From Pseudovibrio sp. Tun.PSC04-5.I4 (lineage in GTDB: Bacteria > Pseudomonadota > Alphaproteobacteria > Rhizobiales > Stappiaceae), in assembly GCF_900104145.1 (NCBI RefSeq), contig NZ_FNLB01000006.1, positions 2,616,501 to 2,680,500 of the forward strand: 64,000 bases of DNA. The letters are read 5' to 3'. A program made the position numbers and the translations under genes. The notes under the pieces are model-generated. The model was not told the DNA's origin. It did no database searches and saw only the letters and a list, made by a program, of their open reading frames with translations. This document shows positions 10,007 to 18,542 of this stretch, one piece after another; the first letter of the stretch is position 1; the number at the start of each line of letters is the position of its first letter.

Positions 10007-10960
10007 ATGTCTTACATCAATAATGTCAGAATGTTTGTGCGTGTTTACGAGCTGGGTAATATGTCGGCTGCGGCCCGAGATATGAACGTCTCTCCTGCCG
10101 TGGCCTCCTCTCGCATTGGGGAGTTGGAGAAGCATCTTGGCATCCGGCTTATCAACCGGACAACGCGTTCTATTCAACCCACTGAACAAGGTAGCATTTT
10201 CTATCCCGGTGCCTTGAAAATGCTAGAGGCTATGAATGAGGCTGAGGCTGCTGTTCATGACGTCACGAATACACCTCGCGGTTCTATTTATGTCTCAGCC
10301 CCTCTTGGCGTAGGGCGACGTTTAATTGCACCTCTTATTCCTGAATTCCATGAGGCGTATCCTGAAGTTCATGTGCGTCTTCGCCTTTCAGATCGTCCAT
10401 TAGACATTACTGGCGAGGGATTGGATCTAGCCTTTATTTTGGGCCAGCTTCCTAATTCTGAAATGAAGTTAAAGAATTTAGCTGACTGTCCGCGCGTTTT
10501 ATGTGCGTCTCCCGTTTATTTGGCAAAGCGCGGAACTCCCAAAATAGCTGAGGATTTATTGAAGCAGAAACACGCTTGCTTGCTGCTTCAATTTCCGGGA
10601 TCCTCGGAAAACCGATGGGTTTTAAAAACGGAAACGGGGCCTCGGAGTTTCGAGGTGAGCGGGCCCTATACTTCAGATGATGGGGATGTTTTGGTCAATT
10701 GGGCGCGGGATCATCGCGGCATCGTCAACGCGCCGCTCTTTGATGTGGGAGATTACTTGGCTGCTGGAGAGCTGGTTTCTGTTTGCGATGCTACACCACC
10801 TGTTGACGTGTATCTGGCTTCGCTCTTTCCGCATAAACGCTATCAGGATCCCAAAATCCGTTTATTTTTAGAATTTGTGGGCGAGCGGCTCAAAGCATAT
10901 TTGAAGGAACGGACTGATCTCCATACGTCCTTTATGCACAGCATTTCTCGGGTCAGGTAA
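10007..10960 (+). CDS. LysR family transcriptional regulator
   Basis: A 317-aa LysR-type regulator. I chose the ATG giving MSYINNVRMFVRVYELG, which has an AAAGAAG site 6 bases upstream; an upstream ATG at 9974 would add 11 unconserved residues. The N-terminal winged helix is clear (NMSAAARDMNVSPAVASSRI then LEKHLGIRLINRTTRS), followed by an effector-binding domain. It is divergent from the nar operon and 266 bases upstream of the ureide genes. The ureide genes are the likelier target because they lie downstream on the same strand; this is inferred from position only. Confidence 0.85.
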   Translation: MSYINNVRMFVRVYELGNMSAAARDMNVSPAVASSRIGELEKHLGIRLINRTTRSIQPTEQGSIFYPGALKMLEAMNEAEAAVHDVTNTPRGSIYVSAPLGVGRRLIAPLIPEFHEAYPEVHVRLRLSDRPLDITGEGLDLAFILGQLPNSEMKLKNLADCPRVLCASPVYLAKRGTPKIAEDLLKQKHACLLLQFPGSSENRWVLKTETGPRSFEVSGPYTSDDGDVLVNWARDHRGIVNAPLFDVGDYLAAGELVSVCDATPPVDVYLASLFPHKRYQDPKIRLFLEFVGERLKAYLKERTDLHTSFMHSISRVR

Positions 10961-11226
10961 AATTCCTATTTCACACATCGAGATTCTCATTGGTTCTGCC
11001 GAAAGACTTTCAAAATTATTTTGATAATGCATCTCCTTTATTAGGTTAAGCTCATAAATTGGGAGTGATTGCTCGCAAAGCATAGGTTTAACCGACATGC
11101 CTTTTGGCTATGTCTCAAACCTTGCGCACCTTCCCTAAGTTTTGGAATACAGAGCGCAATAGAAGCCGATTTGCCAACCATTGCCAAGGCAATCACTTCT
11201 GCTCGATGTTGAGGAATTTGTCTGCA

Positions 11227-12075
11227 ATGAGTACGCATCACCTACCACCATCCACTCTTTACGCGCCGCAAGGTGGGTTGCCACCACAGACGCAGGTCAT
11301 GACAGACCGCGCTGTGTTTACAAATGCGTATGCGGTTATCCCTAAAGGTGTAATGCAAGACATTGTGACCTCCAACCTACCATTTTGGGAGAAAACGAGG
11401 GCATGGATTATTGCACGCCCCCTCTCAGGATTTGCCGAGACATTTTCCCAATACATTATGGAATTGCAGCCGGAGGGCGGCTCTAGCAAACCCGAACCAG
11501 ATACTTCAGCTCAGGGTGTGATTTTCGTCGTGCAAGGTGAGGTCACCGTGGTTCTGGATAAGGACCCGCATGTTCTGCCCGAAGGTGGTTATGCCTATCT
11601 GCCAGCTGGTGCAAGTTACGAAGTGCGCAATAACAGCCAGAAGCCCGCACTCTTTCATTGGGTCCGTAAACGCTATGAAGCTGTCGAGGGCATTGCTCAA
11701 CCAGACGCGTTTTTCACCCATGAAAACGATGCCGTAGTCGCTTCTATGCCGGATACCAATGGCGCTTGGGCGACAACACGCTTTGTGGACCCCAGTGACA
11801 TGCGCCACGACATGCATGTCAACATCGTTACCTTTGAACCAGGTGGCTGCATTCCGTTTGCTGAAACGCATGTAATGGAACACGGTCTCTATGTGCTGGA
11901 AGGGAAAGCGGTTTATCGCCTTAACAACGATTGGGTCGAAGTAGAAGCTGGCGACTTTATGTGGCTACGCGCCTTCTGCCCGCAAGCTTGTTATGCCGGT
12001 GGGCCAACGCGTTTTCGCTACCTGCTTTACAAGGATGTAAACCGCCACGCTCAACTTGGCTCATTTCAAAGGTGA
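11227..12075 (+). CDS. allE: (S)-ureidoglycine aminohydrolase, bicupin
   Basis: A 282-aa protein with two cupin halves. In purine breakdown this enzyme takes (S)-ureidoglycine, formed from allantoate, to (S)-ureidoglycolate plus ammonia. Landmarks are YAPQGGLPPQTQ at the N-terminus, PEGGYAYLPAGASYEV in the first cupin, and GCIPFAETHVMEHGLYVLEG in the second, whose His and Glu residues are expected metal ligands. The chosen ATG has GAGGA 10 bases upstream; a longer frame starting at 11104 has no homologous sequence. It is followed after 6 bases by allA, so the two steps are adjacent. Confidence 0.88.
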   Translation: MSTHHLPPSTLYAPQGGLPPQTQVMTDRAVFTNAYAVIPKGVMQDIVTSNLPFWEKTRAWIIARPLSGFAETFSQYIMELQPEGGSSKPEPDTSAQGVIFVVQGEVTVVLDKDPHVLPEGGYAYLPAGASYEVRNNSQKPALFHWVRKRYEAVEGIAQPDAFFTHENDAVVASMPDTNGAWATTRFVDPSDMRHDMHVNIVTFEPGGCIPFAETHVMEHGLYVLEGKAVYRLNNDWVEVEAGDFMWLRAFCPQACYAGGPTRFRYLLYKDVNRHAQLGSFQR

Positions 12076-12081
12076 TCGAAG

Positions 12082-12585
12082 ATGAGTGACCAAACCTCTA
12101 CAGAGCGGACTGTTTTAATAGAGAGATTGAGTGCGGAAACGTTCGAACCCTTTGGCGAGATTATCGAGGCAGGTACTGTATCTCCGATCTTGATCAACGA
12201 GGGCCGGTGCAAACGTTACTCTGATCTGGCAGGGGTGGAGTGTATCGGTGGGCAGACAGGGATCAGCCTGTTTCAAGCAGAGTTACGCACGCTACCGCAT
12301 AAACTGACCATGATGGAGCGCCACCCATTGGGCTCGCAGTGCTTCATTCCCATGGATCGATCTGAATATCTCGTTATTGTTGCAGCAGATGAAGGTGGAC
12401 GGCCTTCATTTCCGCGCGCATTCATTGCGAGTTCAACCCAGTCCATCAACATAAAAACAAATACATGGCACGGCGTTCTGACCCCAATCAAAGGGTCAGG
12501 CCTTTTTGCCGTTGTGGACCGGATTGGTGAGGGTAAAAACTTAGAAGAACACTGGCTGGAGGAGGCCTACCTCATAAAGGAATAA
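12082..12585 (+). CDS. allA: Ureidoglycolate lyase
   Basis: A 167-aa enzyme that splits (S)-ureidoglycolate to glyoxylate and urea, the last step of the ureide branch. The family marks are ERLSAETFEPFGEIIE at the N-terminus, MMERHPLGSQCFIPM in the middle, and TWHGVLTPI toward the end. Length is normal for AllA. The start is 6 bases after the preceding aminohydrolase and within the same transcription unit as the permease downstream. Urease would be needed to use the urea; no urease gene is in the window. Confidence 0.92.
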   Translation: MSDQTSTERTVLIERLSAETFEPFGEIIEAGTVSPILINEGRCKRYSDLAGVECIGGQTGISLFQAELRTLPHKLTMMERHPLGSQCFIPMDRSEYLVIVAADEGGRPSFPRAFIASSTQSINIKTNTWHGVLTPIKGSGLFAVVDRIGEGKNLEEHWLEEAYLIKE

Positions 12586-12615
12586 CACTGTGCGTCATTG
12601 GTAGGAGGGGACTAA

Positions 12616-14061
12616 ATGACTGACAACTCAATAGGAACACCAGAACAACTGCGTGATCCTAACTATACGCCTGCTTTACATAAGGCTATTCCGCTTGGCA
12701 TTCAGCATGTGCTGGCCATGTTTGTTTCCAACGTGACACCGGCAATTATTATTGCTGGTGCAGCCGGTTTTGGATTTGGCTCTGATGCGGGGGCACAGGG
12801 TTTTCCGGACATGACTTACATGATCCAGATGTCCATGCTGTTTGCAGGTATTGCAACACTATTCCAGACGATCGGCATGGGTGCTATTGGGGCCCGCCTT
12901 CCGATTGTTCAAGGCACAAGCTTTGCCTTTATTCCAATTATGATACCGCTTGTGGCTGGTAAAGGTGTTGAAGCCCTGCCCGCTTTATTTGGCGGCGTTT
13001 TGCTGGGTGGTTTATTCCATGCCGTTCTTGGCATCTTCATCGGACGCATTCGGTTTGCACTCCCTCCCCTCGTAACCGGACTAGTGGTAACGATGATTGG
13101 GTTAGCTCTTGTAAAGGTTGGCATTCAATACGCGGCTGGAGGCGTGCCTGCTATCGGCAAGCCGGAGTATGGTAGCCTGTTGAACTGGTCAGCAGCTTTG
13201 GTCGTTATATTCGTGACCCTTGGCCTGAAGTTTTATGCCCGTGGAATCATGGCCGTTTCTGCCGTGGTTATTGGCATCGCAGCTGGTTATGTTTTTGCAC
13301 TCCTACTCGGTATGATCACCGTTGATGGCATTGCAACAAGCGTCAGCCGTTCTGCGTCTTTCGCTCTGCCGATGCCATTCAAGTATGGTTTCGACTTCAG
13401 TCTGGCAGCGGTTATCGGCTTCTGTCTGATGGCTTTTGTCAGCGCGGTTGAAACCGTTGGTGATGTTTCCGGAATCACCAAAGGCGGTGCTGGGAGAGAA
13501 GCAACCGATAAGGAAATTCAGGGCGCGACCTATGCAGATGGTTTCGGCACAGCAATTGCTGGCATCTTTGGCGGACTTCCAAACACATCCTTCAGCCAGA
13601 ACGTTGGGTTGATTGCAATGACCGGCGTCATGAGCCGTCATGTTGTGACCATCGGTGCGTTCTTCTTGATCCTGTGTGGTCTGGTGCCCAAAGTTGGCGC
13701 CGTTATTCGCACTATTCCGATTGAGGTGCTGGGTGGTGGTGTCATCGTCATGTTTGGCATGGTGGTCGCGGCAGGCATTTCCATGCTATCCGACGTCAAC
13801 TGGAACCGCCGGAACATGGTGATCTTTGCGATATCACTGTCTATCGGTCTCGGTCTTCAACTGGACCCGAAAGCCGTGCAATACCTGCCAGATTCAGTGC
13901 GTATTTTGATGACAAGCGGGCTTTTGCCAGCAGCCCTCATCGCCATTGTGCTGAACCTCGTGTTGCCCGAGGAGCTTTCAGCTGAAGCAACGGAAGAAGT
14001 TTCCGGCGGCATGGCCTCACAAGACGATGCATCTCTTGAGCCTGCTAGCAACCAAGCTTAA
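12616..14061 (+). CDS. NCS2 nucleobase (xanthine/urate) permease
   Basis: A 481-aa membrane permease of the nucleobase-ascorbate transporter family, which imports purines with protons or sodium. The conserved Gln-His pair occurs in GIQHVLAMF, and the signature QNVGLIAMTG fits the pattern Q-N-x-G-x4-T-G. About 12-14 hydrophobic segments are present. An AGGAGGG ribosome site precedes the ATG. Being downstream of two ureide enzymes points to urate, xanthine or a related purine as substrate. The exact purine cannot be told from sequence. Confidence 0.88.
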   Translation: MTDNSIGTPEQLRDPNYTPALHKAIPLGIQHVLAMFVSNVTPAIIIAGAAGFGFGSDAGAQGFPDMTYMIQMSMLFAGIATLFQTIGMGAIGARLPIVQGTSFAFIPIMIPLVAGKGVEALPALFGGVLLGGLFHAVLGIFIGRIRFALPPLVTGLVVTMIGLALVKVGIQYAAGGVPAIGKPEYGSLLNWSAALVVIFVTLGLKFYARGIMAVSAVVIGIAAGYVFALLLGMITVDGIATSVSRSASFALPMPFKYGFDFSLAAVIGFCLMAFVSAVETVGDVSGITKGGAGREATDKEIQGATYADGFGTAIAGIFGGLPNTSFSQNVGLIAMTGVMSRHVVTIGAFFLILCGLVPKVGAVIRTIPIEVLGGGVIVMFGMVVAAGISMLSDVNWNRRNMVIFAISLSIGLGLQLDPKAVQYLPDSVRILMTSGLLPAALIAIVLNLVLPEELSAEATEEVSGGMASQDDASLEPASNQA

Positions 14062-14066
14062 CAGCT

Positions 14067-14102
14067 TCCCCTCGCCAATTCAGATATTGGCGGGGGCTTT
14101 TC
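14067..14102 (+). terminator. Rho-independent terminator of the ureide/permease operon
   Basis: Just after the permease stop, CCCCTCGCCAAT can pair with ATTGGCGGGG over a short loop and is followed by CTTTT. The only mismatch is one bulged T. It ends the LysR-side operon. Confidence 0.75.
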
Positions 14103-14613
14103 ATCCCCAATCCACTGATTGAGCCAGTGCAGTCCTGCTGCTTCTATTGGCCGTGTTTATCCGCAAACTTCCCATCTTACTGCCCAGCGGAAATGATGCA
14201 CATTACTCTCGTAGCTATGTGCAGTTTTATTCTCACCTCAAATTAAAAAGACGATTCGGAGCAGAATTTGAGCTCTTTCTGATATATGTTATGCACACGA
14301 GCTCGTCACAAAATCACATTTTATGATTTAAAAACACAACTCCTTATAAAATCCATCTGAGCACCCATAGACACTATAACCAGATGTTTTATATGGATAA
14401 ATTTCAATACATCATCTCAACAAAAGCCAAATTCGATTAACGAAAACTCGCTTCATAAGTATTATCACTAGCATTATTATTTAATTTGAGGTGTAAATAT
14501 TATCTTGAGAGTTGCAAGGGAGCCATTCCTATGGGGGGAGCAAACTGGCGCTTTCGAACGTAATCGCCGCGTTATGCGGTAACGGTTTTCAAGATTCCTT
14601 CAAGGGGCCAGGT
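14103..14613 (+). promoter_or_regulatory. xylF: AT-rich upstream region of the xylose operon
   Basis: A 511-base region without a gene, very AT-rich between about 14210 and 14510. It holds a perfect 14-base inverted repeat (listed separately) and must carry the xylF promoter. AAGGGGCCAGG before the xylF ATG is the ribosome site. An open frame from 14512 reaches into xylF but has no signal-peptide-like start and is not used. Confidence 0.6.
14234..14493. repeat. Widely spaced 14-base inverted repeat, candidate operator pair
   Basis: CACCTCAAATTAAA at 14234-14247 and its exact reverse complement TTTAATTTGAGGTG at 14480-14493 flank the xylF promoter region, 232 bases apart. A closely related site, CTCAAATTTAAA, lies upstream of xylB at 19878-19889. 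The spacing is too wide for one dimer site, so two operators bridged by a DNA loop is one reading. The ROK regulator encoded in the same cluster is the obvious candidate to bind; this is inference. Confidence 0.5.
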
Positions 14614-15612
14614 ATGAAAAAGCTAGTCACAATTTTATGTGCTGCTACCGTCGGATTATTTTCAGCATCAGCGATCGCAAAGCCAATCAAAATCGGGATG
14701 GCAATTGATGATCTGCGCTTGGAGCGCTGGCAAAAAGATCGCGATATTTTTGTCGCAAAAGCAGAAGAGCTGGGCGCAGAAGTTTACGTACAATCTGCAA
14801 ATGGCAATGAACAAACACAGATTTCGCAGATTGAAAACATGATTTCCCGCGGCGTGGATGTGCTCGTCATTATTCCGTATAACGGTGAGGTTCTCTCCAA
14901 CGTTATTCGTGACGCAAAATATGATGGCATCAAAGTTCTCGCCTATGATCGCCTGATCAACGGCGCTGATATTGATTTTTACATCTCCTTCGACAATGAA
15001 AAAGTTGGCGAAATGCAGGCGGAAGCAATGCTTGCTGCAAAACCAGAAGGTCGCTACTTTCTGATGGGCGGCGCCCCAACTGACAATAACGCAAAAATGT
15101 TCCGCAAAGGTCAGATGAACGTTTTGCAGCCCCAAATTGACGGCGGTAAAATCGAAATCGTTGGTGATCAATGGGTGGATTCATGGCTTGCAGAAAACGC
15201 TCTGAAAATCATGGAAAACGCACTTACAGCGAACGACAACCAGATTGATGCAGTGGTTGCCTCCAATGATTCCACAGCAGGCGGCGCCATTCAGGCACTT
15301 GATGCTCAGGGTTTAGCTGGCAAGGTTGCCATTTCCGGTCAGGATGCCGATCTGGCGTCGGTTCGTCGTATCGTTGCTGGTACACAAACCATGACCGTTT
15401 ACAAGCCAATCGTCAAACTCGCCAGAACAGCTGCTGAAATCGCTGTAAAACTTGGCAGGGATGAAAAACCTGAAGCCAACAGCATCAACAACAATGGCAA
15501 AAAGGACGTAGACAGCTACCTCCTAGAGCCAATTGCTGTTTACAAAAACAACCTCGATGCGACCGTTATCGCGGACGGCTTCCACGCCAAAGATGACGTT
15601 TACCAGAAATAA
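14614..15612 (+). CDS. xylF: D-xylose ABC transporter, periplasmic binding protein
   Basis: A 332-aa sugar-binding protein. The signal peptide is MKKLVTILCAATVGLFSASA with probable cleavage before KPIKIGMAID. The mature protein has the periplasmic binding protein type 1 fold, with QISQIENMISRGVDVLVIIP and VVASNDSTAGGAIQAL typical of XylF. The ATG was chosen for the signal peptide and the AAGGGG site. It is followed by a strong hairpin and then the ATPase gene, so the binding protein is probably made in excess. Xylose specificity rests on sequence resemblance and on the xylA and xylB genes downstream. Confidence 0.92.
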   Translation: MKKLVTILCAATVGLFSASAIAKPIKIGMAIDDLRLERWQKDRDIFVAKAEELGAEVYVQSANGNEQTQISQIENMISRGVDVLVIIPYNGEVLSNVIRDAKYDGIKVLAYDRLINGADIDFYISFDNEKVGEMQAEAMLAAKPEGRYFLMGGAPTDNNAKMFRKGQMNVLQPQIDGGKIEIVGDQWVDSWLAENALKIMENALTANDNQIDAVVASNDSTAGGAIQALDAQGLAGKVAISGQDADLASVRRIVAGTQTMTVYKPIVKLARTAAEIAVKLGRDEKPEANSINNNGKKDVDSYLLEPIAVYKNNLDATVIADGFHAKDDVYQK

Positions 15613-15620
15613 TCACGATC

Positions 15621-15646
15621 AAAAGCGCCTGGGAACAGGCGCTTTT
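15621..15646 (+). terminator. Intercistronic hairpin between xylF and xylG
   Basis: AAAAGCGCCTG pairs perfectly with CAGGCGCTTTT over a GGAA loop, followed by an ATT-rich stretch. Such hairpins after binding-protein genes act as partial terminators or protect the upstream mRNA from 3' decay, giving more XylF than XylGH. Confidence 0.7.
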
Positions 15647-15662
15647 ATTCTGGGAGATTGAG

Positions 15663-17186
15663 ATGGCAAGATTGCTTGAAATGCGCGGCATCGTTAAGTG
15701 CTTTGGTCCGGTGAAAGCTTTGGACGGGGTTGATATTCAACTGAACAAGGGAGAAGTCCTCTCCCTTTGCGGAGAAAACGGATCTGGAAAATCGACCCTT
15801 ATGAAGGTGCTTTGCGGAATTTATCCCGCAGGTGATTTTGAAGGGAAAATTCTTTTTGAGAACAAAGAAGTAAACGCTCGGAGCATTAAAGATACCGAGA
15901 ACCTAGGCATCGCGATCATTCATCAGGAGCTAACACTGGTGAAGGAACTGAGCATCATGGAAAACCTTTTCCTCGGCTCCGAAATTAGCTGGAAGGGCAT
16001 CCTCAACTTCTCAGCAATGCACCACAAAACGACGGAAATGCTGAAGCGCGTTAAGCTGGATATTTCGCCGGAAACCAAGGTTGGTGATTTGGGTGTCGGG
16101 CAACAGCAGCTTGTTGAGATTGCAAAGGCGCTCTCCAAGAAGGCTAAGGTGCTCATTTTGGATGAGCCCTCCGCGCCGCTGACTGAATCTGAGACTGCCA
16201 TTCTCCTTGATCTGGTTCGAGAACTGCGAGACGGCGGAGTGAGCTGCATTTATATCTCCCATAAACTGGGGGAAGTGAAAGCCATCTCCAACCACATTTG
16301 CGTCATTCGTGATGGCGTTCATATTGATACACGCCCAGCAGAAACTATGACGACTGACGATATCATCACCATGATGGTCGGCCGGGAAATGAAACAGCTG
16401 TTCCCGTGGGAAGAGCATGAAATTGGTGAGACTGTCCTAACTGCTGGCCCGTTTGATGCCTGGGATATTGCCAATCCAAATCGCAAAAAAGTAAAGAACG
16501 CTGCCCTTTCCCTTCGCCGTGGCGAGATTTTAGGTATTTCCGGACTTGTTGGCTCTGGCCGAACGGAGCTCATGGAATGCATCTATGGCTGCTATCGCGG
16601 CAAAAGCACCGGCTCCATTACACTGGAAGGTGAAACTCTAGCGATCAGAAGTGCTAAAGATGCTTTGGGCCATGGAATTGCAATGGTGCCAGAAGACCGC
16701 AAGAAAAACGGCATCGTGCCCATAATGAGCGTGGGGCAGAACATTTCCCTCGCCTACCTCAAGCAATTTTCACAGCATGGAACAATCAGATCGGCCCAGG
16801 AAATCAGCGTTGTTCGCGAGTCCATAAAGAGCCTGAAGGTCAAAACACCGGGGCCTGATATCGCCATTCGCAATCTTTCTGGCGGCAATCAGCAAAAGGC
16901 TATTCTCGCGCGGTTCCTGCTTTCCACTCCCAAGGTTCTCATCTTGGACGAGCCAACACGCGGTATTGATGTTGGTGCCAAGTATGAAATCTACAAGCTC
17001 ATGTTCCAACTGGTCAAAAAGGGGATCAGCATCATCATGGTGTCCTCAGAACTCCCTGAAGTCCTTGGCATTAGCGATCGCGTGCTGGTGATGCATGAAG
17101 GCGAGATCAAAGGCGACCTCCTCAATTCCAACCTAACTCAAGAACAAATTATGGACTGCGCCCTTTCAGAAGGAATTGCGTCATGA
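15663..17186 (+). CDS. xylG: D-xylose ABC transporter, duplicated ATPase
   Basis: A 507-aa protein with two fused nucleotide-binding domains, the layout of monosaccharide (CUT2) importers. The first domain has Walker A GENGSGKST and signature-like LGVGQQQLVEIAKAL with Walker B KVLILDEPSAPLT. The second has a degenerate Walker A (GLVGSGRTEL) and a proper signature LSGGNQQKAILARFL with LILDEPTRGIDVGAK. An asymmetry of this kind is normal for the family. Its stop overlaps the xylH start by 4 bases. Confidence 0.93.
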   Translation: MARLLEMRGIVKCFGPVKALDGVDIQLNKGEVLSLCGENGSGKSTLMKVLCGIYPAGDFEGKILFENKEVNARSIKDTENLGIAIIHQELTLVKELSIMENLFLGSEISWKGILNFSAMHHKTTEMLKRVKLDISPETKVGDLGVGQQQLVEIAKALSKKAKVLILDEPSAPLTESETAILLDLVRELRDGGVSCIYISHKLGEVKAISNHICVIRDGVHIDTRPAETMTTDDIITMMVGREMKQLFPWEEHEIGETVLTAGPFDAWDIANPNRKKVKNAALSLRRGEILGISGLVGSGRTELMECIYGCYRGKSTGSITLEGETLAIRSAKDALGHGIAMVPEDRKKNGIVPIMSVGQNISLAYLKQFSQHGTIRSAQEISVVRESIKSLKVKTPGPDIAIRNLSGGNQQKAILARFLLSTPKVLILDEPTRGIDVGAKYEIYKLMFQLVKKGISIIMVSSELPEVLGISDRVLVMHEGEIKGDLLNSNLTQEQIMDCALSEGIAS

Positions 17187-18367
17187 GTGAGCAGCAAACT
17201 ATTTCCACTGCCTCAGCTGACACAAAAGAGATCAGCCTGCTTGGAAAACTCAAATCGATGAATATAAAGATGCTCGCGATGATTTTTGCGATCATCGTGA
17301 TCATGGTGTTTTTCTACTTCACCACAGATGGCAGCTATCTTACTCCGCGCAATATCTCCAATCTGTTTCGTCAAACCGCCATTACAGGCATACTTGCAAT
17401 CGGTATGGTGTTTGTAATTATTAGCGGCGAGATCGATCTGTCCGCTGGCTCGATGATGGGACTTCTGGGCGGCGTTGCTGCTATTTTGGACGTCTGGTTC
17501 AAGCTGCCGCTCGCCCTCACAATTGTCCTCACACTGGCAAGTGGTCTGGTCCTGGGCTTTTGGAATGGCTGGTGGGTTGCCTACCGCAAAGTTCCTTCTT
17601 TCATCGTAACACTGGCAGGTATGCTGGCGTTTCGAGGGATCTTGATTGGCATCACTGACGGCACGACTGTAGCACCAACCTCTGATGCCATGTCCATTAT
17701 CGGTCAAAGCTACCTGCCCAACCTGTTCAGCCTTGTGCTTGGCGTTGGTCTTTTGGCGCTTTACTTCGGCTGGCAGCAAAAACAACGCGGCATGCGCTCT
17801 GAATACGGCATCGGCAATTCACCGGCTTCACAAGCATGGTCACTCAACGCGTTTCTCGCTGTTGGTGTACTTGGCATCATCTGGCTTCTGAATGACTATC
17901 GCGGTGTACCAGCTCCTGTTCTCATCCTGATTGGCTTGATGCTCGTAGGCACATTCATCGCAATGAAGACCACGTTTGGTCGCCGCATATACGCCATTGG
18001 CGGAAATCTGGAAGCCAGCCGTCTCAGTGGCATCGACGTGGAGAAAACAAAGCTCTCCGTCTACGTCATGAACGGCCTCATGATTGCGGTTGCGTCACTG
18101 GTCCTATCCTCGCGCCTCGGCGCAGGTTCCCCCTCAGCCGGTAACATTGCAGAACTAGATGCAATTGCTGCCTGCGTGATTGGCGGAGCCAGCATGGCGG
18201 GCGGTGTAGGCACAGTGTTCGGTGCCGTCATTGGAGCCTTCATCATGGCCTCGCTTGATAACGGCATGAGCATGATGGATGTTCCCACCTTCTGGCAGTA
18301 CATCGTCAAAGGCGGAATACTGCTGCTGGCGGTATGGATGGATAGCGCCACAAAACGTCGCGCATAA
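17183..18367 (+). CDS. xylH: D-xylose ABC transporter, permease
   Basis: A 394-aa inner-membrane permease with about ten hydrophobic segments. Family landmarks are GMVFVIISGEIDLSAGSMMG, VPSFIVTLAGMLAFRG and FGRRIYAIGGNLEASRLSGI. The start overlaps the xylG stop as ATGA, so the two are translationally coupled. It closes the importer operon; the ROK regulator gene begins 175 bases later. Confidence 0.92.
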   Translation: MSEQQTISTASADTKEISLLGKLKSMNIKMLAMIFAIIVIMVFFYFTTDGSYLTPRNISNLFRQTAITGILAIGMVFVIISGEIDLSAGSMMGLLGGVAAILDVWFKLPLALTIVLTLASGLVLGFWNGWWVAYRKVPSFIVTLAGMLAFRGILIGITDGTTVAPTSDAMSIIGQSYLPNLFSLVLGVGLLALYFGWQQKQRGMRSEYGIGNSPASQAWSLNAFLAVGVLGIIWLLNDYRGVPAPVLILIGLMLVGTFIAMKTTFGRRIYAIGGNLEASRLSGIDVEKTKLSVYVMNGLMIAVASLVLSSRLGAGSPSAGNIAELDAIAACVIGGASMAGGVGTVFGAVIGAFIMASLDNGMSMMDVPTFWQYIVKGGILLLAVWMDSATKRRA

Positions 18368-18427
18368 TTGCGCTTTGAGGCTCTGAACTGGACTATTCAG
18401 AGCTTCTCCCTTGCATATCAACTCTCA

Positions 18428-18487
18428 TGATCTGGAATTTGTTTGAAGTTCGAAAAAAATTCAATAGATTGAGCGAACTCCAGATCA
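18428..18487. promoter_or_regulatory. Composite inverted repeat upstream of the ROK regulator gene
   Basis: TGATCTGGA at 18428-18436 is the reverse complement of TCCAGATCA at 18479-18487. Inside it GTTCG (18448-18452) mirrors CGAAC (18474-18478). A near-direct repeat GAATT(T)GTTTGAAG occurs at 18435-18448 and again at 18529-18541, the second copy ending 2 bases before the regulator's ATG. There is no T-run, so an autoregulatory operator is likelier than a terminator. Confidence 0.4.
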
Positions 18488-18542
18488 CTGAAGCACCATT
18501 GATTGCAGATCGACGCGATCACAACAGCGAATTGTTTGAAGC

